Positions 6,371-11,937 of a stretch of DNA of 11,937 nt are shown here, piece by piece. Source of the DNA: Candidatus Rifleibacteriota bacterium (GTDB taxonomy: Bacteria; Riflebacteria; Ozemobacteria; Ozemobacterales; Ozemobacteraceae); NCBI GenBank assembly GCA_029564115.1, contig JAKQQP010000608.1, forward strand, positions 1-11,937. Reading direction: 5' to 3'. A program made the translations under genes and the position numbers. Under the pieces are notes generated by a model. It was not told where the DNA came from and searched no databases. It saw only the letters and a list, made by a program, of their open reading frames with translations. The first letter of the stretch is position 1, and each line of letters opens with the position of its first letter.

Positions 6371-7483
6371 ATGATTTCAAGCCTGTTTTCACCGGTAACC
6401 CTTCGCAACTGCGAGCTGAAAAATCGCGTCATTGCGGCTCCGCCGCCCAGCCATCTGGCAGAGCCAGATGGGCGAGTCACCGCATCGATGCTTGATTATT
6501 ACCACAATCTCGCCGACACCGATGCAGGCATGGTCATTGTCGAGGCCGCTGCCGTTTCTGCCGAAGGGCGATCATGGCAGAAGCAGCTGAGTCTGTTCCG
6601 TCCTGAAACCATCAGCGGGCTCTCACGCCTTGTCGAAAAAATCAGAAACCGCGGCGCGCTTCCAGTTGCACAGCTTTATCACGGCGGCATCAATGCGATA
6701 CCCGGCCTGAACCAGACGGTTTATGGGGCAGGCCAGCCACGCATCAAGCGAATTTCGGCCAGTATTGTCGCAATGAACAAGGAAAAGATCGCCCAGGTTT
6801 TCAGCGAATATGCCGCCGCAGCAAAACTTGCCTGGAACGCCGGCTTCTCAGGAATTGAAATTCAGGCAGCCGGCAGCGCTCTTCCTCATCAGTTTCTATC
6901 ACCGATTACCAATACCCGGCATGATGACTATGCCTTCGAGACCGGTGGTGGCGACCGTTTTTTACAGCAACTGGTCAGAACCGTAAAGCAGGCGGTACCA
7001 GATCTGCTGCTTTTTGTCTGCATGCCGCTGCGCGACCTGCTGCCAGCTGGCTATGGTCTCAGCAATGCGATAAAAACCGCCCAGTCGATAAAAAGCGAAG
7101 GGGTTGAACTGTTCAGGGTTACCGAAGGTCTGAAATTTGGCAATCCGCTGTTGTTACACCCGGCGCTCGACAAAACTGCCCCTGACGCCCCTTTTTCAGA
7201 TGATACGCATATCTTTCGTAACGAAACCAGATTTCTTACAGTTCTTTCGGGCAAGGTCAGCACCCCGCAGGTCGCGCTCAACCGCCTGAAAAATGGAACC
7301 GCCGATTTTGTCGCCCTGGGCCGGACTTTGAACCGCGAACCTCTCTGGCTGGGCGGCCGACTTGCCACCGATCTGCTGCCATGGCAGCGCTGCCTGCGCT
7401 GCGCGATCTGCAAAGCTGCATCAGATGGCTGCCCCGACCGCGAAGGTCTTAACCGCTGGTTGATAATTCAAAATGCCAAATAA
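6371..7483 (+). CDS. Divergent Old Yellow Enzyme (NADH:flavin oxidoreductase) family protein
   Basis: An FMN-binding TIM-barrel protein of 370 residues related to Old Yellow Enzyme and the N-terminal half of 2,4-dienoyl-CoA reductase. Clear family landmarks are LFSPVTLRNCELKNRVIAAP (5-24), PVAQLYHGG (98-106), QFLSPITNTRHDDY (174-187) and VALGRTLNREP (314-324, phosphate-binding region). The usual substrate-binding pair in the EIHxAHGYL motif is missing: here the stretch reads EIQAAGSAL (163-171), so both histidines are absent. The C-terminal end carries four cysteines (C341, C344, C347, C354), spaced differently from the C-x2-C-x3-C-x11-C iron-sulfur site of dienoyl-CoA reductase. Substrate is unknown. 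The start gives the normal family N-terminus but lacks a ribosome site, with the promoter immediately upstream. The peptidase gene follows 15 bases after the stop, probably in the same transcript. Confidence 0.85.
   Translation: MISSLFSPVTLRNCELKNRVIAAPPPSHLAEPDGRVTASMLDYYHNLADTDAGMVIVEAAAVSAEGRSWQKQLSLFRPETISGLSRLVEKIRNRGALPVAQLYHGGINAIPGLNQTVYGAGQPRIKRISASIVAMNKEKIAQVFSEYAAAAKLAWNAGFSGIEIQAAGSALPHQFLSPITNTRHDDYAFETGGGDRFLQQLVRTVKQAVPDLLLFVCMPLRDLLPAGYGLSNAIKTAQSIKSEGVELFRVTEGLKFGNPLLLHPALDKTAPDAPFSDDTHIFRNETRFLTVLSGKVSTPQVALNRLKNGTADFVALGRTLNREPLWLGGRLATDLLPWQRCLRCAICKAASDGCPDREGLNRWLIIQNAK
6451..6471 (+). repeat. Perfect 9-bp hairpin early in the flavoprotein gene
   Basis: CCATCTGGC (6451-6459), a three-base AGA loop and GCCAGATGG (6463-6471) form a GC-rich stem inside codons 27-34, about 80 bases from the start codon. 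There is no T-run after it. It may slow ribosomes or stabilise the mRNA, or may be incidental to the codons used. Confidence 0.5.
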
Positions 7484-7498
7484 AACAGGAGTTTCAGA

Positions 7499-8485
7499 AT
7501 GAAAAAAACCTTTTGTCTCACCATCTTTCTTGTTTTTGCCTTTTCACTTAACGTTTCGGCTCAGGGGTTGCTCGGCAGCCTTCTCGGAGGCGGTCAGGAA
7601 ACAAAGAAAAAAATCAGGGTGCAATTCGTCGAGGGCGATGAAGAAGCCGCCGAAGAGATTCTTCTGGTGCGAATCCGTGGCGTGATCCACGAAACCGATG
7701 AAGACGAGTCGAACCCTTTCAAAGCCGGCAAAGACATGATCGAAGAACTTAAAAAAGACCTCGAAGCTGCCCGAAAGCGCAAAGCCATTAAAGCCATTCT
7801 GCTCGAAATCAATTCGCCAGGCGGTGAAGTCACGGCCAGTGATGTTATTTACCACCAGATCAATAAACTTCGCGAACAAACCGGGAAGCCGGTTGTCGCC
7901 CTGATTGGCACCATGGGCGCGTCAGGCGCTTATTATGTGGCCTGCGCCGCCGACCGCATTATGGCCCACCCGACTTCTATTATTGGCAGCATCGGAGTAT
8001 TGATGCAGGCCCTAAATGTTCAGCAGCTCGCCGAAAAGGTCGGCCTCAAGGCAATCACTCTTAAATCAGACAAAACACCGATGAAAGACGTTCTTTCGCC
8101 TTTCAAAGAACTCTCTGAAGAAGAAAAAAGCATGCTGATGCAGATAATCAACGGCATTTACGACCGCTTTATCGACATCGTTGCCTCAAGCCGAAAACTC
8201 GATCGTGAAGCGGTTATCAAGCTTGCCGATGGTGGCATCTACACCGCTCAGAAAGCCAAAGACAATGGTCTGGTCGATGCTATCGGCTATCGCGAAGAAG
8301 CCATGGAAGAAGCCTGCAAACTGGCAAAAATAGAAACCGCCGCTCTCGTCAAACGCGTTACCAGAAAATCGTTTTCAGAAGTATGGAGCGAGCTCAGCAC
8401 CGTAAACAGCGATCTGCCCGCCCTGTTTGGGAAGCTGCAGACTACCCTCAAATTCGGCAGCACCCCCACCCTGATGTTCAGATAA
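7499..8485 (+). CDS. sppA: SppA-type signal peptide peptidase (S49 family)
   Basis: A periplasmic serine protease of the short (single-domain) SppA class that degrades cleaved signal peptides and other membrane peptides; members assemble into rings. Of 328 residues, 1-21 look like a cleavable Sec signal (KK, hydrophobic core, VSA before Q22) instead of the usual membrane anchor. A Gly/Leu-rich stretch GLLGSLLGGG follows. The core shows INSPGGEVTASD (104-115), the nucleophile loop MGASGAYYVACAADRI with Ser142 (139-154), and HPTSIIGSIGV (157-167). The likely general-base Lys196 lies in TPMKDVLSPF; the Ser-Lys spacing of 54 is close to that of B. subtilis SppA. The ATG has an AGGAG site 8 bases upstream. 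It lies 15 bases after the flavoprotein stop and 13 bases before a strong terminator. Confidence 0.93.
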   Translation: MKKTFCLTIFLVFAFSLNVSAQGLLGSLLGGGQETKKKIRVQFVEGDEEAAEEILLVRIRGVIHETDEDESNPFKAGKDMIEELKKDLEAARKRKAIKAILLEINSPGGEVTASDVIYHQINKLREQTGKPVVALIGTMGASGAYYVACAADRIMAHPTSIIGSIGVLMQALNVQQLAEKVGLKAITLKSDKTPMKDVLSPFKELSEEEKSMLMQIINGIYDRFIDIVASSRKLDREAVIKLADGGIYTAQKAKDNGLVDAIGYREEAMEEACKLAKIETAALVKRVTRKSFSEVWSELSTVNSDLPALFGKLQTTLKFGSTPTLMFR

Positions 8486-8498
8486 TCGCAATAATAAA

Positions 8499-8529
8499 AC
8501 GGGCCGGCAGAGTCATACTGCCGGCCCGT
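8499..8529. terminator. Bidirectional intrinsic terminator between sppA and hldD
   Basis: ACGGGCCGGCAG (8499-8510) and CTGCCGGCCCGT (8518-8529) form a perfect 12-bp GC-rich stem with a 7-base loop. On the plus strand it is followed by TCGCTTTC, a weak U tract, and serves sppA. On the minus strand it is followed by TTTATTAT, a better U tract, and lies about 85 bases past the hldD stop. It should end both converging transcripts. Confidence 0.9.
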
Positions 8530-8557
8530 TCGCTTTCAGGCTTTCACACTGTCTCGA

Positions 8558-8597
8558 CTCCCGATTTTCACATAATGGACTGCTGATCAGTCGGGAG
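8558..8597 (-). repeat. Inverted repeat in the hldD 3' flank
   Basis: CTCCCGA (8558-8564) pairs with TCGGGAG (8591-8597) across 26 bases that also contain the palindrome CTGATCAG (8583-8590). It lies between the hldD stop and the bidirectional terminator and could fold in the 3' end of that mRNA. It lacks a following U tract. Confidence 0.35.
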
Positions 8598-8615
8598 AGC
8601 TTCTCAATCTTTCTA

Positions 8616-9593
8616 TCAGATCGAGAGGCAGGCTCCGGAGTTGAGATAATTCTTCACATAGTCATCGATTGATTCTTCAAGGGTTCGGGTCGGCTTTTCG
8701 TAACCGGTCAGACGTAGTCGGGTGATGTCACCGCGAGTAAAATACTGATACTGATTGCGAATTGATTCGGGCATGTCAACGTAGCTGATCTTGGGCGGAA
8801 TATTCATCGCGGCAAAAGTTGCTCTGACCAGATCGTTCCAGCTTCTTGCAACACCGGTGGCAATGTTGAAAAGACCGCCGGCGTTGTTGTCGAGAAAATG
8901 CAGCGTCATATCGACGGCATCTTTGACATAAACAAAGTCACGCAGCTGTTCGCCGTCTTTGTAATCAGGGCGATGCGATTTAAACAGGTGCACCTGCCCG
9001 GTGGCACGTATCTGCTCAAAGGATTTGAGAATAAAACTGCGCATAGAGCCCTTGTGATACTCATTCGGGCCAAAGACATTGAAATATTTGAGGCCGACGA
9101 CACGGTCAAGCATGTCATGGCGCTTCAACCAGAGATCGAAAAGCTGTTTTGAATAGCCATACATATTGAGCGGCTGCAGCTTATCGATATCAGCATTGTT
9201 GTCGACAAAGCCATTCTCACCATCGCCGTAGGTTGCGGCGCTGCTGGCATAGATAAAGCGCGTGCGCCGGCTGTCAGCCCATTTTGCCAGTGCCTTGCTG
9301 AATTCAAAATTGTTTTTGATCAGGTAGGTGGCGTCGGTTTCAGTCGTGCTTGAGCAGGCGCCAAGGTGTAGCACCGCATCAAAAGTATGATCGTCAAACA
9401 GACCACATTCGAGTTTTTCAAGAAAATCGGTTTTTTCGCAGTAATCAGCAAACTTCAGGTTTCTGAGATTTTTCCATTTTTCGCCATTGCCAAGCCGGTC
9501 GACCACAAAAATATTGTCGATTCCACGCTGATTAAGGCCCCAGATGAGGGCAGAACCGATTAAACCCGCACCACCCGTAACAAGTATTTTCAT
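8616..9593 (-). CDS. hldD: ADP-L-glycero-D-manno-heptose-6-epimerase
   Basis: Inverts C6 of ADP-D-glycero-D-manno-heptose to give ADP-L-glycero-D-manno-heptose, the heptose donor for the LPS inner core. An extended short-chain dehydrogenase of 325 residues. NAD(P)-binding GGAGLIG (7-13), the HldD-specific HLGACSSTTETDAT (76-89), FIYASSAATYG (113-123), the catalytic YGYSK (Y145, K149) and NVFGPNEYHKGSM (172-184) are seen. K181 lies where E. coli HldD has its second base, Lys178. I chose the ATG at 9591-9593 over the GTG six bases upstream (9597-9599), because a GAGG site at 9599-9602 fits the ATG (5-base spacer) and overlaps the GTG. It also gives the family N-terminus MKILVTGGAG. The preceding gene's TGA (9601-9603) overlaps this ribosome site, so translation is coupled. 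The other heptose genes are not in the window. Confidence 0.95.
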   Translation of the reverse strand: MKILVTGGAGLIGSALIWGLNQRGIDNIFVVDRLGNGEKWKNLRNLKFADYCEKTDFLEKLECGLFDDHTFDAVLHLGACSSTTETDATYLIKNNFEFSKALAKWADSRRTRFIYASSAATYGDGENGFVDNNADIDKLQPLNMYGYSKQLFDLWLKRHDMLDRVVGLKYFNVFGPNEYHKGSMRSFILKSFEQIRATGQVHLFKSHRPDYKDGEQLRDFVYVKDAVDMTLHFLDNNAGGLFNIATGVARSWNDLVRATFAAMNIPPKISYVDMPESIRNQYQYFTRGDITRLRLTGYEKPTRTLEESIDDYVKNYLNSGACLSI

Positions 9594-9598
9594 ATTCA

Positions 9599-9602
9599 CC
9601 TC
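9599..9602 (-). promoter_or_regulatory. Ribosome-binding site deciding the hldD start
   Basis: GAGG followed by TGAAT and then ATG. The site overlaps the stop codon of the upstream epimerase gene (9601-9603). The neighbouring GTG would overlap the site itself and is rejected as start. Confidence 0.75.
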
Positions 9603-10635
9603 AAAACAGATATTTTACCAGCTTGAGAATACCCTGGCTCCAAGGCACCCTGTGCGAAATGCCTGAGGCATTGGCAAAGTTCTTTTTATTCGCCATATAC
9701 CATTCGTAATTACGTATCAGCGCCTGTTTATTGGAAAATTTCGGCGCGAATCCGAGCTTTTTCTCGGCCTTCTCGATCGAAACGAAAGATTCCTGACAGG
9801 CCGTTTCATAGACCCATTTGTAAAGCGGCGAAAGCTTCAGCTTTTCGAGAATTCTTAAAATTGTGATGGCCGGCCCAGCCGGAAAGGCCACGATGCGTTT
9901 GCCGAACCCGGCATGATCGAGAACCGCCTGAAAGTCATCACGAAAAGTGCCGAATTCTTTTGCACCGATATTGAAAGTGTCGTTAACCAACTTTTCGTCG
10001 CCGGTAAGACAGGTGTAGATAACATCGCAGAGATCTTCGACATCGAGATACTGATAAAGATTGCGACCCTTGCCGAGAATCGGAAACCCGTGACCTTCAC
10101 TCGCCCATTCATAGAGCATTGCAAAGACGCCAAGTCGCTCAGGGCCGACAAACGACTTCGGCCTGATGACCGGCACGCACATTCCCAGCTCGCGATATGA
10201 AAAGCAGATTTTCTCGGCCTCGATCTTGGCTTCACCATAAGGACCGACCCCAATCAGCTGATCGTCTTCAAAAAGCGGGTGATGATCGGGCACGCCATAA
10301 ACGGCGGTCGAAGAAATATGCACAACCCGCCTGATACCTGCCTTTTCGGCCTGTTCCATTACGGTGCGGGTGCCTTCGATGTCGGTAGAATAAATATCTT
10401 CGGGGGTATATAAAGGCAGCGCGGCAGCGCAGTGCACCACCGCATCGCAACCGGCAAGGGCCCTGGTAACATCATCGGCACGCCTGATGTCGCCCTTTAC
10501 CACGGTTATCTGGCTGCGCTCAGGATAATCGAATTCAGCGATGTCGAGCGACACGACACCCGCACCCTTTGCCAGCAGACTGCGAACCAGATTTATGCCC
10601 AGGAAACCGGCACCGCCGGTGATCATTACTTTCAT
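9601..10635 (-). CDS. NAD-dependent epimerase/dehydratase (extended SDR)
   Basis: A 344-residue NAD(P)-dependent short-chain dehydrogenase, probably acting on a nucleotide sugar in surface-polysaccharide synthesis. Seen are the GGAGFLG dinucleotide loop (7-13), the acidic D31 at the end of strand 2 that favours NAD+ over NADP+, VVHCAAALPLY (66-76), the SST triad serine region (108-110), and YGEAK (Y133, K137). IRPKSFVGPERLGVFAML follows at about 157-174. The C-terminal 80 residues continue past the standard domain with a basic WYMANKKN segment. The exact substrate cannot be read. The ATG at 10633-10635 has a GAGG site at 10641-10644; an in-frame GTG at 10639-10641 overlaps that site. It is first in a two-gene unit with hldD and divergent from rfbF, which supports a role in LPS or O-antigen. 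A sterol or hopanoid dehydrogenase role is a less likely alternative. Confidence 0.85.
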   Translation of the reverse strand: MKVMITGGAGFLGINLVRSLLAKGAGVVSLDIAEFDYPERSQITVVKGDIRRADDVTRALAGCDAVVHCAAALPLYTPEDIYSTDIEGTRTVMEQAEKAGIRRVVHISSTAVYGVPDHHPLFEDDQLIGVGPYGEAKIEAEKICFSYRELGMCVPVIRPKSFVGPERLGVFAMLYEWASEGHGFPILGKGRNLYQYLDVEDLCDVIYTCLTGDEKLVNDTFNIGAKEFGTFRDDFQAVLDHAGFGKRIVAFPAGPAITILRILEKLKLSPLYKWVYETACQESFVSIEKAEKKLGFAPKFSNKQALIRNYEWYMANKKNFANASGISHRVPWSQGILKLVKYLF

Positions 10636-10640
10636 GTTCA

Positions 10641-10644
10641 CCTC
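10641..10644 (-). promoter_or_regulatory. Ribosome-binding site deciding the SDR epimerase start
   Basis: GAGG, then TGAAC, then ATG. The layout is nearly identical to that of hldD (GAGGTGAAyATGAAA in both), giving the same choice of ATG over an in-frame GTG that lies in the site. Confidence 0.75.
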
Positions 10645-10665
10645 TTAATCATCGATTGTGGAAAA

Positions 10666-10694
10666 ATGATAACAATTCAGCCCGGCATTGGCAA
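10666..10694 (-). promoter_or_regulatory. Promoter for the SDR epimerase-hldD pair
   Basis: On the minus strand TTGCCA (10694-10689) and TATCAT (10671-10666) are exactly 17 bases apart. The transcript would start near 10659, leaving a leader of about 24 bases with the GAGG site. The -35 element lies inside the left arm of an inverted repeat, so it could be under repressor or activator control. Confidence 0.6.
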
Positions 10695-10722
10695 ACAATA
10701 TCGGAACACTATTATTTGCCAA
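10688..10722. promoter_or_regulatory. Inverted repeat between divergent polysaccharide promoters
   Basis: TTGGCAAA (10688-10695) and TTTGCCAA (10715-10722) are perfect 8-base inverted arms 19 bases apart. A further GGCAA at 10727-10731 makes a second, shorter repeat with TTGCC (10716-10720). The left arm covers the -35 of the minus-strand promoter. The right arm lies about 17 bases upstream of the plus-strand -35. This is a plausible operator for a dimeric regulator acting on both transcripts. Confidence 0.45.
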
Positions 10723-10738
10723 AACCGGCAATAGATAT

Positions 10739-10767
10739 TTGATTTAATCAGCAAAATAAGCTACAAT
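10739..10767 (+). promoter_or_regulatory. Sigma-70-like promoter for rfbF-rfbG
   Basis: TTGATT (10739-10744) and TACAAT (10762-10767) are 17 bases apart, a near-consensus promoter. The transcript should start near 10774, giving a leader of about 34 bases to the GTG at 10808. Confidence 0.7.
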
Positions 10768-10797
10768 CTGCCCGCAATAAAAACATTTTCTGTCCGT

Positions 10798-10801
10798 GAG
10801 G
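10798..10801 (+). promoter_or_regulatory. Ribosome-binding site deciding the rfbF start
   Basis: GAGG followed by TACAAG and the GTG at 10808. This spacing favours the internal GTG over the one at 10796. Confidence 0.75.
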
Positions 10802-10807
10802 TACAAG

Positions 10808-11578
10808 GTGAAAGCCGTTATTTTAGCCGGAGGCGTAGGAACACGTATTTCCGAGGAAAGCCAGCTCAAGCCAAAGCCAATGATAGAGATTGGCGAGCGA
10901 CCGATTCTATGGCACATAATGAAGATCTATTCGGCCCACAATATCAATGATTTTGTTATCTGCTGCGGCTACAAGGGCTACATGATCAAAGAATATTTTG
11001 CCAACTATTTTCTTCACATGTCCGATGTTACCTTTGACATGCAGAAGAACAGTATGGAAGTTCATCACCGGCACGCTGAGCCATGGAAGGTCACGCTTGT
11101 TGACACTGGGGAAAATACAATGACCGGCGGTCGTCTGAAGCGTGTCCGCGAATACATAAAGAACGAAAACATGTTCGCATTCACCTACGGAGATGGGGTC
11201 GCCGACATCAACATCTCTGCCGAAATTGAATTTCATAAACAGCATGGAAAAATGGTCACCGTGGCTGCAGTACAACCGCCAGGCAGATACGGTGCTCTCG
11301 ATATTGAAGGTGAAAAAGTCAGAGGTTTTATAGAAAAGCCACGCGGCGATGGTGGCTGGATCAATGGTGGTTTTTTCATTTTATCGCCGGCCGTCATCGA
11401 TTTTATAAAAGGCGACGATACACCATGGGAAACCTTGCCACTTGAAACCGCTGCCAGAAAAGATGAGCTGCGGGCATTTTATCACGAAGGTTTCTGGCAA
11501 CCCATGGACACGCTGCGTGAAAAGAATCAGCTAGAAGACTTGTGGCAAAAAGGCAAAGCTCCATGGAAAGTCTGGTGA
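10808..11578 (+). CDS. rfbF: Glucose-1-phosphate cytidylyltransferase
   Basis: Makes CDP-glucose and diphosphate from CTP and alpha-D-glucose-1-phosphate in the cytoplasm, the first step toward CDP-3,6-dideoxyhexoses of O-antigen. At 256 residues it matches the family (about 257). Seen are the nucleotidyltransferase loop [13 protein letters not shown] (6-18), KPKPMIEIG (21-29), [22 protein letters not shown] (36-57) and the metal-binding YGDGVAD (127-133). The late motifs GFIEKP, NGGFF and [11 protein letters not shown] are also seen. I chose the GTG at 10808 because a GAGG at 10798-10801 precedes it by 6 bases and the protein then begins MKAVILAGG, as in relatives. An in-frame GTG at 10796 would lie at the ribosome site and add four atypical residues. 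The next gene overlaps its end. Confidence 0.96.
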   Translation: MKAVILAGGVGTRISEESQLKPKPMIEIGERPILWHIMKIYSAHNINDFVICCGYKGYMIKEYFANYFLHMSDVTFDMQKNSMEVHHRHAEPWKVTLVDTGENTMTGGRLKRVREYIKNENMFAFTYGDGVADINISAEIEFHKQHGKMVTVAAVQPPGRYGALDIEGEKVRGFIEKPRGDGGWINGGFFILSPAVIDFIKGDDTPWETLPLETAARKDELRAFYHEGFWQPMDTLREKNQLEDLWQKGKAPWKVW

Positions 11579-11937
11579 ATTCCGCTTTTAACGGTATCTT
11601 TCGTCATCGCCGGGTTCTGGTCACGGGGCATTCCGGATTCAAAGGCAGCTGGCTGACACTCTGGCTTACCAGTCTGGGGGCAGAGGTTTCAGGTATTTCG
11701 CTGCGCCCCGAGACCTCACCAAACCACTGGGATTTGCTGAATCTTCCCTGCGACAGTCATTGGCTCGATGTCCGCAAAGGTGAAGCTCTTGAAAAGGCAA
11801 TGCAGAAAGTCAACCCCGAACTGATTATCCATATGGCCGCCCAGCCACTGGTGCGACGCTCATATAAAGATCCGCTGACCACCTGGCAGACCAATCTCAA
11901 CGGCACGGTCAATCTGCTTGAAGCTGCGAGAAAACTG
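11575..11937 (+). CDS. rfbG: CDP-glucose 4,6-dehydratase, N-terminal part
   Basis: Converts CDP-glucose to CDP-4-keto-6-deoxyglucose, using bound NAD+, the step after RfbF. The gene runs off the right edge; 121 residues of about 360 are visible. The Rossmann start [20 protein letters not shown] (residues about 11-30), with the RfbG-specific [10 protein letters not shown], is decisive. It is followed by [18 protein letters not shown], and the second hallmark [15 protein letters not shown] with [13 protein letters not shown] prefer the GTG at 11575, which overlaps the rfbF stop as GTGA and gives the usual N-terminal length. An in-frame ATG at 11563 would add four residues and a 16-base overlap. 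Either way translation is coupled to rfbF. The genes for the next steps (such as RfbH-type dehydratase/reductase) would be expected past the edge. Confidence 0.93.
   Translation, partial: MNSAFNGIFRHRRVLVTGHSGFKGSWLTLWLTSLGAEVSGISLRPETSPNHWDLLNLPCDSHWLDVRKGEALEKAMQKVNPELIIHMAAQPLVRRSYKDPLTTWQTNLNGTVNLLEAARKL

Noticed and set aside
6274..6495. Plus-strand 73-residue frame overlapping the flavoprotein start
   Set aside because: It lies in a different frame from the flavoprotein, overlaps both neighbours and has no family resemblance.
9597..9599. Upstream GTG as start of hldD, with the parallel GTG at 10639-10641 for the SDR gene and at 10796 for rfbF
   Set aside because: In the first two the GTG overlaps the GAGG ribosome site, and in rfbF it lies just at it. 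The internal starts give standard spacing and family N-termini.

Overview
The window (about 50% GC by eye) comes from a Gram-negative, LPS-making bacterium. The evidence is an ADP-heptose epimerase, a CDP-glucose/CDP-dideoxyhexose pathway, a predicted outer-membrane or periplasmic lipoprotein and a periplasmic SppA-type protease. Strong AGGAG/GAGG ribosome sites, GTG and TTG starts, and sigma-70-like promoters (TTGATT-N17-TAGAAT and TTGATT-N17-TACAAT) are seen. I cannot fix the phylum from the sequence. The mix (DHH phosphoesterase with variant motifs, soluble DUF2156 protein, odd OYE-like protein) looks more like a little-studied environmental lineage than a classical enterobacterium.

Layout. 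(1) 1-503, minus: 5' part of a sodium:alanine/glycine symporter, followed by about 375 bases with no supportable gene. (2) 881-4520, plus: a small TM2-like membrane protein, then a cation diffusion facilitator, a DHH-family phosphoesterase, a YbcJ-like S4 RNA-binding protein, a ThiF/MoeB-like E1 enzyme and a ThiS/MoaD-like ubiquitin-fold protein. The DHH, S4 and E1 genes overlap, and the carrier gene follows after 21 bases. (3) 4548-6281, minus: an unrecognised lipoprotein and a soluble DUF2156 (MprF C-terminal-like) protein. (4) 6371-8485, plus: a divergent Old-Yellow-Enzyme-like flavoprotein and an S49 peptidase, ending in a strong bidirectional terminator. (5) 8616-11937: a surface-polysaccharide region. 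hldD and an extended SDR epimerase run on the minus strand and are translationally coupled. rfbF and rfbG run on the plus strand. Between them is a compact divergent promoter region with a large inverted repeat.

How genes work together. The E1-like and ubiquitin-like proteins almost certainly form an adenylation/sulfur-carrier pair, but no thiamin, molybdopterin or cysteine partner is in the window. RfbF and RfbG convert glucose-1-phosphate to CDP-glucose and then to CDP-4-keto-6-deoxyglucose, the entry to 3,6-dideoxyhexoses of O-antigen. HldD supplies ADP-L-glycero-D-manno-heptose for the LPS inner core.

Nothing here is clearly a new defence or mobile system, and I see no tRNA, rRNA, CRISPR or insertion sequence. 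The observations most worth checking are enzyme variants that lack family-defining catalytic residues (E1-like, OYE-like and DHH proteins), a probable leaderless mRNA at 6371, and the inverted repeat in the divergent polysaccharide promoter.
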